The translations under genes were made by a program, and so were the position numbers. From JBHENC01 sp051000345 (GTDB taxonomy: Bacteria > Acidobacteriota > Blastocatellia > Pyrinomonadales > Pyrinomonadaceae), in assembly GCA_051000345.1 (NCBI GenBank), contig JBPCOJ010000037.1, positions 1-17,376 on the forward strand: DNA of 17,376 nucleotides, written 5' to 3'. Below the pieces are notes generated by a model that worked only from the letters and a program-made list of their open reading frames with translations, did no database searches and had not been told where the DNA came from. Numbering within the stretch: position 1 is the first letter of the stretch; the number at the start of each line of letters is the position of its first letter. This document shows, in pieces, positions 1 through 8,431 of the stretch.

Positions 1-180
1 AAATTGCGCGATGCGTTTCAGAACGAAAAAAGCGTTGTGCCTGCATATTATTTGTTTGATGCGGAAGGCAAGTTGAAGAGTTTTGCGGCGGGCGAAAGCG
101 GGCTGGATTTCCTTGCCTCGGCGATTGATCGCACGCTGCAAGCGACATCAGGCGCGAAGCCGGACACTAAGAGCGCTTAA
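1..180 (+). CDS. C-terminal fragment of a thioredoxin-like / redoxin-domain protein
   Basis: The window opens inside a reading frame in frame 1 that codes for 59 residues and stops with TAA at 178-180. The segment VPAYYLFDAEGKLKSFAAG resembles the last strands of TlpA/ResA-type thioredoxin folds, where a cis-Pro loop is followed by a strand ending in D-x-x-G and then a glycine before the final helix. The helix after it (LDFLASAIDRTLQ) also fits. The active-site CxxC would lie upstream and is not visible, so the redox activity cannot be judged. The gene converges on the minus-strand cluster to its right and ends 18 bp before a strong hairpin. The family assignment rests on a short tail and is tentative. 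Confidence 0.5.
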   Translation, partial: KLRDAFQNEKSVVPAYYLFDAEGKLKSFAAGESGLDFLASAIDRTLQATSGAKPDTKSA

Positions 181-198
181 CAAAAATCAAGAGAGCAT

Positions 199-238
199 CG
201 AAATAATTAGGGGCAGTGGCTTGTCCCTAATTATTTCG
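199..238. terminator. Bidirectional hairpin terminator between convergent genes
   Basis: The arms 199-216 and 221-238 pair over 18 bp with only two G-T wobbles, around a 4-nt loop (TGGC). The inner part is GC-rich (GGGGCAG side). The outer part is A/T-rich, so transcription from either side meets a stable stem followed by a T-rich run. It sits 18 bp after the stop of the left plus-strand gene and 25 bp after the stop of the minus-strand DUF4112 gene. This is where a shared terminator for two convergent units is expected. Confidence 0.8.
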
Positions 239-263
239 GATTGTCGTCCACGCCAATGAATAT

Positions 264-788
264 TTAGAAGGACGCTTGCAGTTGCGTGACAATGTATCGC
301 AGCAGCAATAGTGTAAGCGTAATCGAGCCGACAAGCAGCGCGAGCAGAAACAACATGATGAGGCCGACGAAAATCCAGTCGCTCGTTCTTCCCTTTTTCG
401 CGTCCGCCGCCGAAACAGTCGCGCGCCGCCGCAGCAGATTGATGTTTCTGATGTTCGGCTTCCACCACGCGCCGAACGCATCGCCGAGCCAAGGCACAAG
501 CCCGACGATAAAATAAATGGCGATGTTGAGTCCCATGCGCAGCAGCGTGATCTTCGACACGCGATAGCGCACGGCAGAAGCCATCACATAAAACGCGACA
601 AGCGAAGTCGCCGTGTCGCCGATGCCGGGAACCAAATCGATAATCGCGTTCAGGCCGAAGCGCCAGCCCAAGCCCGGAATGCGAAACTGATTATCCATCC
701 AGCGGCTTAACTGTTCGAGACTTTGCTCGACCTCGACAGAATGGCGTCCCTGTGCGCTTCTAGCGCTTATCGCTTCACTTTTTTCCAT
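264..788 (-). CDS. DUF4112 family membrane protein
   Basis: This is a 174-residue protein. The central part (about residues 25-110) carries LSRWMDNQFRIPGLGWRFGL and the DLVPGIGD motif, repeated as GLVPWLGDAFGAWW. This paired (I/L)VPxxGD pattern is characteristic of DUF4112. Hydrophobic segments lie at roughly 55-75, 85-105 and 138-165, so an inner-membrane location is likely. The molecular role of the family is not known. The ATG has no convincing Shine-Dalgarno site. The gene begins 33 bp after the stop of the M1-like peptidase gene on the same strand, so it is probably the last gene of that operon, ended by the hairpin at 199-238. Confidence 0.85.
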   Translation of the reverse strand: MEKSEAISARSAQGRHSVEVEQSLEQLSRWMDNQFRIPGLGWRFGLNAIIDLVPGIGDTATSLVAFYVMASAVRYRVSKITLLRMGLNIAIYFIVGLVPWLGDAFGAWWKPNIRNINLLRRRATVSAADAKKGRTSDWIFVGLIMLFLLALLVGSITLTLLLLRYIVTQLQASF

Positions 789-821
789 ACATACTTTAAT
801 TGAGCCTTGCGCGCTTCTTCT

Positions 822-2795
822 TTAACGAATACGCGTCATCTGCTGCCAGAAGAATTTGCCTAGACGCGCGAATTTGTTGCGCTGCTGCTGCTGCTGTTGC
901 GCGCCGCTCTTTGCTGTGTCTGTATTAAGGCCGAGCGACTCCGCAAGGTGCGGATCGGGCGGCGCGATGTCTTCGTCGCCATGCTTTTCCGCGAGCCAGC
1001 GCGAAAGGGTACGCGCGAGTTGCCGCTTTTCGGCGGGCGAGGCTTTGGCGAAAAACGCATCGCGCAAATCAATTAATTCCGCAATCTCGAAACGATTCGC
1101 CGCATAGTAATCGCCGAGCGCCGCGAAGAATTTTTCATCGCCCATCTGACGCCGCAACGCCGCGAACATCAGCGCTCCCTTGCTCGTGACAATCGCCGCA
1201 TACTGAAAAAAGTTGCGATACTCGCGCGCCGCACGCACAGCCGTCGAATCTTCGCCGCCGAAGGTTCGATAGATTCTGTAGACGCCGCGCAGTTGATCGT
1301 CGAGCGCCGCAGCCGCGCGCGCTTCGCCGTGTGCTTCCTGATAGTAGGCAAGCGCAGACCAATTCGCCAGCGCTTCATCGAGCACGGGCGTGCGTTCGGG
1401 ATCATTGCCGACGACTTCGCCCCACCATTGATGCGCGATTGTATGCGCCACAGTCCATTCCAAACTGTCTTCGACGGACGCTCTCTGCTCGCGGATTAAC
1501 TCCGGCAGATTCCTCATCGCGGGCTGGTCGAAATCGACGTAGAAGGCGCTTGCAATAACGCCGAACCCGGCGAACTCCGCGCTTCCCAATCCGGCGACGA
1601 GCGGCGCATCCACCACGCTGATCGTTCGATACGGCATTTCGCCGAAGCGCGCGTTAAAGATGCGCACGGCATCGGCGGCGGCGGACAGAGCGCGACGCGC
1701 GACTGTTTCATGCTCGGTCATGTAAACGGCGCGCACCCGCACTTTGCCGACAACCCGTTCCGTCGAACGCAAGTTGCGCCCGGCGACGAACGCAAAGTTT
1801 CGCAAGTCTTCACCCGCAAACTCATGCGCGATATTTGAAGTCGTGTTTGAAGTCGGCACGCTTGAGTTCACGGCTTTTGAATCCGATGTTTTTGAACTTG
1901 CCGCCTTTTCCGAATGTCCTGAATTATCGCTTGCGAGTTCGGCGACGGAAGCGAAGATTGCGATGTCATTCGGCGCTTCGATGCGAACGCGGTAATCTGC
2001 AACATCAGTGTAAAGCATATCGCCGATGCTCGGTTCCACTTTGCGATGCCAATCGCCGCTTATTCGCGCCGCCAGCACAGGATAAGCGGAGCCTAGCAGC
2101 ATCACTCCGCGCGAGCGAAAGTTTATGTCGCGGGCGCGCCGCAATTCGCGCGTGCGCCGCAGCGCGGCATCCACCTGTCCGAGAACGTGCGCGAGCAAGC
2201 CTGTTTCGTCCGGGTCGATTTCGGGAACGCTGCCCGTGAAGTTAATGAGCACGTCAATGCTTGCGCCCACCGCAATTGGTTCGCGCAGATTAACGCGCAA
2301 CGTCGTCGCGCGATCATCGAGGAAGAAAGCGAGCGGCGCATTCGTCGCGGCATCGCGCACTTCCGTCACGTCCGTGCGCGGCTCATTTGAAACCGACGGC
2401 GGCTGCGGTTCACTGTTGCCATTATTGCCGCTGCTGTTGTTGCTGCTCATATCGCGCGAATTATTATTGCTGCTGTTGTCGTCGCCGCGCGCGTTTGAGT
2501 ACAGGTGAAAATAGAGAACCCCCGTCGCCTGATCGTCTTCATTGACCCAGTGCAGTTGCTCGCTTCCCGTAAAGGTGCGCTTGTCGAAATCGAGCGCGAA
2601 AGCAATGTCGTAGCTTGTGCGCGTGGAGGCAACGCTTTGTGTCGGCTGTTTGCCGGATGCGTATTTGTGGCGCGGCAAGCCGGACGCCGATGTAACGAAA
2701 GGCACAGTGGAGAACGCGCCGAACACGAGCGCCGAGACAAGGCACAGCGTTATCGCGCGGCGCGCTTTTTTTTGTTGCCGGACAATGTGCTTCAA
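822..2795 (-). CDS. Secreted M1-family (gluzincin) metallopeptidase relative with altered catalytic residues
   Basis: The protein has 657 residues with an N-terminal signal peptide (basic n-region, hydrophobic core about 14-36). The M1 layout is recognisable: a GAMEN-like loop (GLGSAEFAG, Glu about 407), then HTIAHQWWG at 451-459, and Glu474 exactly 18 residues after the second His. The three zinc ligands (H451, H455, E474) are therefore present. The catalytic glutamate of HExxH is Thr452 (codon ACA), and the usual catalytic Tyr of the V-Y-x-K-G motif is Thr537 (VTSKG). By family knowledge this should abolish ordinary aminopeptidase activity. A Ser/Asn-rich insert lies near residues 103-140 and a poly-Gln run near the C-terminus. 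The start is TTG, and its TTGA overlaps the stop of the upstream cyclophilin gene, indicating translational coupling. Confidence 0.85.
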   Translation of the reverse strand: MKHIVRQQKKARRAITLCLVSALVFGAFSTVPFVTSASGLPRHKYASGKQPTQSVASTRTSYDIAFALDFDKRTFTGSEQLHWVNEDDQATGVLYFHLYSNARGDDNSSNNNSRDMSSNNSSGNNGNSEPQPPSVSNEPRTDVTEVRDAATNAPLAFFLDDRATTLRVNLREPIAVGASIDVLINFTGSVPEIDPDETGLLAHVLGQVDAALRRTRELRRARDINFRSRGVMLLGSAYPVLAARISGDWHRKVEPSIGDMLYTDVADYRVRIEAPNDIAIFASVAELASDNSGHSEKAASSKTSDSKAVNSSVPTSNTTSNIAHEFAGEDLRNFAFVAGRNLRSTERVVGKVRVRAVYMTEHETVARRALSAAADAVRIFNARFGEMPYRTISVVDAPLVAGLGSAEFAGFGVIASAFYVDFDQPAMRNLPELIREQRASVEDSLEWTVAHTIAHQWWGEVVGNDPERTPVLDEALANWSALAYYQEAHGEARAAAALDDQLRGVYRIYRTFGGEDSTAVRAAREYRNFFQYAAIVTSKGALMFAALRRQMGDEKFFAALGDYYAANRFEIAELIDLRDAFFAKASPAEKRQLARTLSRWLAEKHGDEDIAPPDPHLAESLGLNTDTAKSGAQQQQQQRNKFARLGKFFWQQMTRIR

Positions 2796-5209
2796 GGCGC
2801 TGCTCGCTTTCGTCCGGGCGCAGTGCTCTTTGCGGCGGGCGCTGTTTTGGAAGACGGCACAGCATTACGCGCTTTGCCGCTTAAGGCATTGCGCGCTTCG
2901 TTGTTTTCGGTAATGGTAACGCGACGAATCCTATCGCCGCGCGCGATTCGGTCAACGACGTCCATGCCTTCTAAGACGCGCCCGAAGACCGTGTAGCCGC
3001 CGTCCAAATGAGGCTGCGGCGAATGCGTGACGAACCACTGCGAGCCGCCCGTATCCTTGCCTGACAAAGCCATCCCGACTGCGCCGCGATCATAAGCCGC
3101 TTCGTTTATCTCGCAGCGAATCTGATAGCCCGGCCCGCCGTTGCCGTCGCCGCGCGTGCGGTCGCCGCCCTGAATGACGAAGTTAGGCACGACGCGATGA
3201 AAGTCCGTGTTGTCGAAAAATCCGCGACGCGCCAACTGCACAAAACTATCAACCGTCAGCGGCGCATCGTTCGGCAAAAGATCGAGCGTGAAGCTTCCCT
3301 TATCCGTCGTGACAAAGGCGCGCACGAGTTTGCCGCTGCGTGCGAGCGCGCGCGTGTAATCCGCAATGGTATTGCCCGTCGCAACTGTGCCGATGCGAGC
3401 GGAGTAATCTCCGGCGTTGTTTGCCTTGAGAAGCGCGACGGCGCGACGACGCAGCAGATGATCCGGCGATGCAAGCGCCATCTTAATCGCGTCGTTGGCG
3501 AAGTTCGTTTTCTGTTTTGCCAGCGCGTCGAGAATGGCAAGCGCGGCATCATTCATTTCGTCGCGCATCGCTATTGGCAGCGACGCCGCAAGGCTGCGCC
3601 CGTTTGTTTCGTTCGGCGCAACGGCAGCAGTCGCCGCAGTCGCACTAGCGGTAGTCGCAGCGTCGCCCAAAAGTTCGGCGGCGGCGGCGCGCACCAATAC
3701 GTCTTTGTCATTTAGGTGGCGGCGCAATTCTTCGGTCAAGTCATTGGGCTTAAAAGCTGCGAGCGCGCGCAGGACATCCGGCACCGCGACGGCGGACGTG
3801 TCGGCATCGTCGAGCCATGAGCGAAGAATGGTTTGGGCTTCGACCTGCAAACCGACGGCGCTGTTGCCGGAGTCCGCGTTCGTGAGCTTGGCGAGTTCCG
3901 CAAGTCCTTGGCTAAGGCCGGACACGGCACGCCAATCTTTCAAAATTTTAGTGCGCAGCTGTTCGTCTGCAAGTTCGTTAAAGGGCTGTTCGCGTATGTA
4001 AGCTGTGGGAGCGATATGCGCGAAGGCGATTTCAATTTCCGGCGCGCGAAAATTTTCGGCTTCACGCATCCCGCGCAAGAAAGCCAACGCACGCGCGTCG
4101 TTTGTTTTATCGAGCACGCGTCCGAGCGTCGTTGCAATCTCTAATAATTCGTTTGCTTGCTGCGGATGCGAAATGCCGCCCGCGCGCGCTGTTCGATAAA
4201 GCGCCAAGAGAGAATCCGCGCGCGGCACGAGAACCGTTGCGGCGCGCGCATCCTTTAGCGAGCCGAGCGCGCGAATGGCGCTGACACGCACGCGCTCATC
4301 CGTGTCGCTCACGCTTTTGTTCGCCAGCGCATCGAAGGCCGGTTGATCTTCGGCTGCGCCGAGCGCGCGCGCGGCGTTGGCGCGCACCACTGCATCCCCA
4401 TCCTGCTGCAACAATTTGCGTAATTGATCCGTTGCGTCCTTCGCGCGCAGGCGTGCCAGCGTGTTCGCAGCATCGGCGCGAACGCGTGCGTCGCTGCTGG
4501 AGAGAAACGCAGCGATGCGCGATCCGGCATTCGCGGGACGCGCGCGCAACACGGCAGTCAAGCCAGCGAGCAAGACGGCGCGATCCGGCTGCGCGGCGCG
4601 GCTCGATTCATTTGCCAGCGCTTCTAAAATCGCGTCGCCGAGAATGCGTGCGCGCGCTTCTTCCGTCTTCGGCAAGGCGGCGGCAATTTTGCCGAGCGCT
4701 TCAATCGCGCGCGCGCGCACTTCGCTTGTCGTGCTCGATGTGGAAGCGTGCAGTGATTCGATTAACACATCAGCGCCCGCCGCCGATTCAGTTTCGCCGA
4801 GCGCAAATGCCGCCATCGCTTTTACATTCGCGTCCGCATCGCCGCGCAGCAAAGAGCTGAGCGAAGCCACCGCGCGTTCATCGCCGATGCGTCCGGCAGC
4901 GAGCGCGGCGCGGCGACGCACAAGCGCGGATTTGTCCGTCAGCAATGCCAAGAGGTTTGCGTCCCAACGCCGCTCGTCTTCGGCGCGCACAATGCGCATC
5001 ATCACAGGCAACGGAAGCGGGTTTGATAAAACTTGCCGCGAAGAAGTTTTTGCCGCGCGTCGCGGCGTGGTTAATCGCGTGTTTTGACCGAAGCTTTCCG
5101 GCGCGAACAATAACACCGCCGCGCAGAAAAGCGAGGCAAGAAATCGAGCGCGGAAAGCAGCGCGCGCGGGCGCGGCGGAAAAGTTTTCTGTATGTAAAGT
5201 TATGCGCAT
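2792..5209 (-). CDS. Secreted HEAT-repeat / cyclophilin-type peptidyl-prolyl isomerase fusion
   Basis: This 805-residue protein has a signal peptide (hydrophobic stretch about 24-36, then ESFGQ). A long array of HEAT-like helical repeats follows (about 60-610; for example ALAAGRIGDERAVASLSSLL and RALGSLKDARAATVLV). A cyclophilin domain covers about 625-765. The isomerase core is intact: FHRVVPNFVIQGGD supplies Arg672, Phe677 and Gln680, matching human CypA R55/F60/Q63, and GGSQWFV and YTVFGRV follow. The CypA Trp121 position is His. The C-terminal tail of about 40 residues is Lys/Ala/Pro-rich. It probably acts outside the cytoplasmic membrane as a folding factor, with the HEAT array as a protein-binding scaffold. 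It is first in an operon with the M1-like gene, with overlapping stop and start. A TATTAT -10-like hexamer lies at 5238-5243, but I see no convincing -35 and no Shine-Dalgarno site. Confidence 0.9.
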   Translation of the reverse strand: MRITLHTENFSAAPARAAFRARFLASLFCAAVLLFAPESFGQNTRLTTPRRAAKTSSRQVLSNPLPLPVMMRIVRAEDERRWDANLLALLTDKSALVRRRAALAAGRIGDERAVASLSSLLRGDADANVKAMAAFALGETESAAGADVLIESLHASTSSTTSEVRARAIEALGKIAAALPKTEEARARILGDAILEALANESSRAAQPDRAVLLAGLTAVLRARPANAGSRIAAFLSSSDARVRADAANTLARLRAKDATDQLRKLLQQDGDAVVRANAARALGAAEDQPAFDALANKSVSDTDERVRVSAIRALGSLKDARAATVLVPRADSLLALYRTARAGGISHPQQANELLEIATTLGRVLDKTNDARALAFLRGMREAENFRAPEIEIAFAHIAPTAYIREQPFNELADEQLRTKILKDWRAVSGLSQGLAELAKLTNADSGNSAVGLQVEAQTILRSWLDDADTSAVAVPDVLRALAAFKPNDLTEELRRHLNDKDVLVRAAAAELLGDAATTASATAATAAVAPNETNGRSLAASLPIAMRDEMNDAALAILDALAKQKTNFANDAIKMALASPDHLLRRRAVALLKANNAGDYSARIGTVATGNTIADYTRALARSGKLVRAFVTTDKGSFTLDLLPNDAPLTVDSFVQLARRGFFDNTDFHRVVPNFVIQGGDRTRGDGNGGPGYQIRCEINEAAYDRGAVGMALSGKDTGGSQWFVTHSPQPHLDGGYTVFGRVLEGMDVVDRIARGDRIRRVTITENNEARNALSGKARNAVPSSKTAPAAKSTAPGRKRAAP

Positions 5210-5251
5210 GGTGTTAAAGGGGAGACTTGGTCGATTGATAATAACACGGCG

Positions 5252-5282
5252 TCCGGCACTAGCGCGGCGCGCCTTTGCCGGA
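5252..5282 (-). terminator. Possible weak terminator hairpin after the molybdopterin oxidoreductase gene
   Basis: A 7-bp perfect inverted repeat (TCCGGCA at 5252-5258, TGCCGGA at 5276-5282) encloses 17 nt that contain a further small GCGC self-pairing. It lies 36 bp beyond the stop of the oxidoreductase gene. No T-run follows directly on the minus strand, so intrinsic termination is uncertain. Confidence 0.3.
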
Positions 5283-5317
5283 GACGAGTTAAAAGCAAAG
5301 CCGATTGAAACGAGAGT

Positions 5318-7447
5318 TTATTTGCCGAGCAATTCGACTTCCACCAGCACGTCGTAAAATGTTGCGCCGCCGCCCATGTCCGTCAAAGCCTGTGAAGTTA
5401 ATTGATTGATGTTCGTTTTTCCGGGAGAAAGTTTGTTCCACCAGACGGAAGGCGAAACGACGACTCCTTCGCGCGCGCGCGTTGATACGACGGCGGAAAG
5501 TTCGCACCAGCCGCGTTCGTTGAAGAGACGCACGGCATCGCCGTCTGTTATTCCACGCGCGGCGGCGTCCGCCGGATGAATCTCGACGAACGGGCGCAAT
5601 TCCTGACGCAGTTGCTTCGGCAGATTGGCGAACGTCGAATTGAGAAAGGCGTGCGCCGCAGGGCTAATCAGCGCGAGCGGATATTTCGCGGCAAGCTTTG
5701 GCGAACTCGCCCTCGATTCGCGCGGCGGAACAAAGTCCGGCACGGCGGGCAAGTTCAACGCTTCGAGTTGCGCGGAGCGAAGCTCGCACTTGCCGGAAGC
5801 AGTCGGGAAATCCCCTTGTGCAAACGGCGCGAAAATTTCCGGCACGTTCAAGCGCATCCAGCCGTTTTCGCGCAAGGCTTCGAGCGTAATGCCTGATAGC
5901 GCCGGATCATCGAGCGAGAGTGCTTGCCGCGCCATGTCTTCGTCGGAATCCTGCAAGCACGCGTCTATGAAGTTCAGGCGCGCGGCCAATTCGCGGAAAA
6001 CCTGCGTGTTGCACTTTGCTTCATGGAGCGGCTCAATCGCACGCTCGTTGATCGTGAGATACAGGTGACCATAAGCTTTGTGCAAATCGAATTGTTCGAG
6101 CTGCGATGTGGCGGGCAGCACGATGTCCGCGTAGTCGCATGTGTCGGTCATAAAAAGTTCGTGGACGACTGTGAACAAGTCTTCGCGCTTGAGGCCTTCG
6201 ATGACCTTCGATTGGTCGGGCGCAATCGCCGCAGGGTTCGAGTTGTAAACATAAAGCGCGCGCACGGGCGGAGCGATTGTTTTCGTCAACACTTCGCCGA
6301 GCGCGGACATATTAAGCACGCGCGGGTTTGGTGTCGGCATTAAATCGGGACGTTCGAGCGCTTGGTAATTAAGCGGATAAGTTCCGCTTGTCGAAAGCAG
6401 TATGCCGCCCGCCGCTTCACGCCATGCGCCGACGACGGCGGGCAAACAAGAGACGGCGCGCACAGCCATGCCGCCGCCCGCGTGCCGCTGCATTCCGTAA
6501 TTAATGCGAATCACGGCGGGCTTGCGTGTCGCATAAAGACGCGCGAGACGCGTGATGGTGTCCGCGTCGAGGCCGCAGATTTCGGCGACGCGCGCGGGTG
6601 CATACTCACTCGCGCGCTGCCTCAATTCGTTCGCGCCAATGGTGTACTGTTCGAGATAATCCGCGTCTTCGAGATGCTCCGCGAAGATTACGTGCATGAG
6701 TCCCAAAGCAAGCGCGGCGTCTGTGCCGGGCAAGAGGGCGATATGTTCGTCGCATTGATCGGCGGTGCGCGTGCGGCGCGGGTCAATGGCGATGACGCGC
6801 GCGCCGCGTGATTTTGCTTCCAGAATATCAGGCCACAAATGCACGTTGGCGGAAAGCGTGTTGGTTCCCCAGAGCAGAATTAGATTGGCGTCCTTGAATC
6901 GTTCGGGGTCTGTGCCGACGCTTGCGCCGACGATGGATTTGTATCCGGCAACGCCCGCTGCCGCGCAGATCGTGCGGTCTAATTGCGACGCGCCGAGCTT
7001 GTGAAAAAAGCGCCTGTCCATCGCCTGCGACTGCACGAGTCCCATCGTGCCGCAATAACTGTAAGGCAGAATTGTTTCCGCGCCTTCGCTCGATGCAGCG
7101 AGTTCACGAAAGCGCCCGGCGATTGTGTCGAGCGCTTCGTCCCAGCTTATTCTTTCAAAGATTCCTTCGCCCTTCGCGCCCGCGCGCCGCAAAGGAGTTT
7201 GAATGCGATCCGGGCTGTGCGTGCGCTGCTCGTAGTTGGCGACCTTCGTGCAGAGAAATCCGCGCGTCACCGGATGCGCGGCATCGCCCGCGACCTTCAC
7301 GGCGCGCCCGTTCTCCACCGTCACGATCATCGCGCAGGTGTCCGGGCAATCGTGCGGGCAGGCGGCCTTAACGAGGCGTTGCCCGCCGCGCTGTGCTTTA
7401 CTACGGCCTTCGTTATCTGCTTCGATTTTGTTCATCGTTTGAGCCAT
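5318..7447 (-). CDS. Molybdopterin-dependent oxidoreductase (BisC/COG0243-like), cytoplasmic
   Basis: This 709-residue member of the DMSO-reductase superfamily has an N-terminal [4Fe-4S] motif formed by Cys30, Cys34, Cys38 and Cys66 (CPHDCPDTC, then FLCTK), a C-x3-C-x3-C-x27-C spacing. Cys161 in TICAAAGVAGY aligns with the molybdenum-ligating Sec/Cys of formate dehydrogenases and is the likely metal ligand. LILLWGTN and VIAIDPRRTRTAD are typical bis-MGD contacts. The C-terminal part (about 590-709) is the molydopterin dinucleotide-binding domain (AARGITDGDAVRLFNERG, then SPSVWW). There is no Tat signal, so it should be cytoplasmic. No partner subunit gene lies nearby, so its electron acceptor and substrate cannot be named. 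Met1 was chosen; Met5 is an alternative and neither has a clear Shine-Dalgarno site. Confidence 0.9.
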   Translation of the reverse strand: MAQTMNKIEADNEGRSKAQRGGQRLVKAACPHDCPDTCAMIVTVENGRAVKVAGDAAHPVTRGFLCTKVANYEQRTHSPDRIQTPLRRAGAKGEGIFERISWDEALDTIAGRFRELAASSEGAETILPYSYCGTMGLVQSQAMDRRFFHKLGASQLDRTICAAAGVAGYKSIVGASVGTDPERFKDANLILLWGTNTLSANVHLWPDILEAKSRGARVIAIDPRRTRTADQCDEHIALLPGTDAALALGLMHVIFAEHLEDADYLEQYTIGANELRQRASEYAPARVAEICGLDADTITRLARLYATRKPAVIRINYGMQRHAGGGMAVRAVSCLPAVVGAWREAAGGILLSTSGTYPLNYQALERPDLMPTPNPRVLNMSALGEVLTKTIAPPVRALYVYNSNPAAIAPDQSKVIEGLKREDLFTVVHELFMTDTCDYADIVLPATSQLEQFDLHKAYGHLYLTINERAIEPLHEAKCNTQVFRELAARLNFIDACLQDSDEDMARQALSLDDPALSGITLEALRENGWMRLNVPEIFAPFAQGDFPTASGKCELRSAQLEALNLPAVPDFVPPRESRASSPKLAAKYPLALISPAAHAFLNSTFANLPKQLRQELRPFVEIHPADAAARGITDGDAVRLFNERGWCELSAVVSTRAREGVVVSPSVWWNKLSPGKTNINQLTSQALTDMGGGATFYDVLVEVELLGK

Positions 7448-7454
7448 AATGTTT

Positions 7455-7484
7455 TTGAAGCGAAACAGATGATAAACTTTTAAT
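7455..7484 (+). promoter_or_regulatory. Possible promoter of ttcA, overlapping the divergent promoter
   Basis: TTGAAG (7455-7460) and TTTAAT (7479-7484) are separated by 18 bp on the plus strand, 30 bp before the GTG start of ttcA. The -10 matches five of six consensus bases and the -35 four of six. It overlaps the divergent minus-strand promoter, so the two could not easily be occupied together. Confidence 0.35.
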
Positions 7485-7497
7485 CGGATGTTGACAA
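7469..7497 (-). promoter_or_regulatory. Sigma70-type promoter of the molybdopterin oxidoreductase gene
   Basis: On the minus strand the -35 hexamer TTGTCA (7492-7497) and the -10 hexamer TATCAT (7469-7474) each match consensus at five of six positions and are separated by exactly 17 bp. Transcription would start near 7462, giving a leader of about 15 nt before the ATG at 7447. The site lies within the 66-bp divergent intergenic region shared with ttcA. Confidence 0.65.
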
Positions 7498-7513
7498 AAC
7501 TATCGGCGGCTCT

Positions 7514-8398
7514 GTGAAAGCAACGAAAGCAGCGGTGTTCGTGGAAAGCAAAACAAAAACTAAATTGCTGCGTCGCATGGGCGAGGCAATCAGTGATTTC
7601 GGGATGATCGAAGACGGCGACAGGGTGATGGTCTGTCTCTCCGGCGGCAAGGATAGCTATACGCTGCTCGATTTATTGCTCGATGTGCGGGAGCGCGCGC
7701 CCGTTTCGTTTGAACTGCTCGCCGTTAATCTGGATCAAAAACAGCCGGGATTTCCGGCGGAAGTTTTGCCCGCTTATCTGCGCGGCAAACAAGTTCCATT
7801 TCGCATTGTGGAACAGGACACGTATTCGATTGTGAAGCGCCTTGTGCCGGAAGGCAAAACGTTTTGCTCTGTGTGCTCGCGTTTGCGGCGCGGGATTCTT
7901 TACAACATCGCAGTCGAAGAAAAATGCACGAAGATTGCGCTCGGTCACCACGCGGACGACATTATCACGACGTTTCTGCTCAACGCATTTTTCGTCGGCA
8001 AACTCAAGGCGATGCCGCCCGTGCTGCGCTCGAACGACGGGCGCAACACGGTCATACGCCCGCTCGCCTACATGCGCGAAGCAGCCATCGCGGAGTATGC
8101 GGCGAAGGCAGGGTTTCCGATCATCCCATGCAATCTGTGCGGCTCACAGCCCAATTTGAAACGCGCGCGCATTCAACGCCTCATCGCAGATTTGGAAAAG
8201 GAGATTCCGAACATACGCAGTTCGATGCTGGCCGCGCTCACCAGCGCCGTGCCGTCTCACTTGCTCGATCCGAAGCTTTTCGATTTCAAAACCTTCGCGC
8301 CAGCTAGCGGCGACATCGAAGCGGAACTCGACTCGGCTATCGGCCACGTTGACGAGCACGCGACGCATGAGCATCACACGCTTGTTTCCATCACTTGA
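7514..8398 (+). CDS. ttcA: tRNA 2-thiocytidine(32) biosynthesis protein TtcA
   Basis: This 294-residue PP-loop ATPase should form 2-thiocytidine at position 32 of certain tRNAs. RMGEAISDFGMIEDGDRVMV is followed by the PP-loop SGGKDS at 43-48. The [4Fe-4S]-ligating cysteines expected of TtcA are present as Cys118-x2-Cys121 (FCSVCSRLRRG) and Cys206-x2-Cys209 (PCNLCGSQPNLKR). ALGHHADD (143-149) is also conserved. The start is GTG at 7514, which keeps the basic N-terminal helix found in E. coli TtcA; Met22 would truncate it. The length is close to the usual 280-310. It is divergent from the oxidoreductase gene and ends 33 bp before the end of the convergent ppa, with no clear hairpin between them. 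Confidence 0.93.
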   Translation: MKATKAAVFVESKTKTKLLRRMGEAISDFGMIEDGDRVMVCLSGGKDSYTLLDLLLDVRERAPVSFELLAVNLDQKQPGFPAEVLPAYLRGKQVPFRIVEQDTYSIVKRLVPEGKTFCSVCSRLRRGILYNIAVEEKCTKIALGHHADDIITTFLLNAFFVGKLKAMPPVLRSNDGRNTVIRPLAYMREAAIAEYAAKAGFPIIPCNLCGSQPNLKRARIQRLIADLEKEIPNIRSSMLAALTSAVPSHLLDPKLFDFKTFAPASGDIEAELDSAIGHVDEHATHEHHTLVSIT

Positions 8399-8431
8399 AG
8401 AAGTTCCGCGCTTAATTAAAACACTTTCATC

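Noticed and set aside
7491..7496. TTGACA on the plus strand as the -35 element of ttcA.
   Set aside because: A -10 at the usual distance would lie at or inside the ttcA start, so it cannot drive the gene as annotated.
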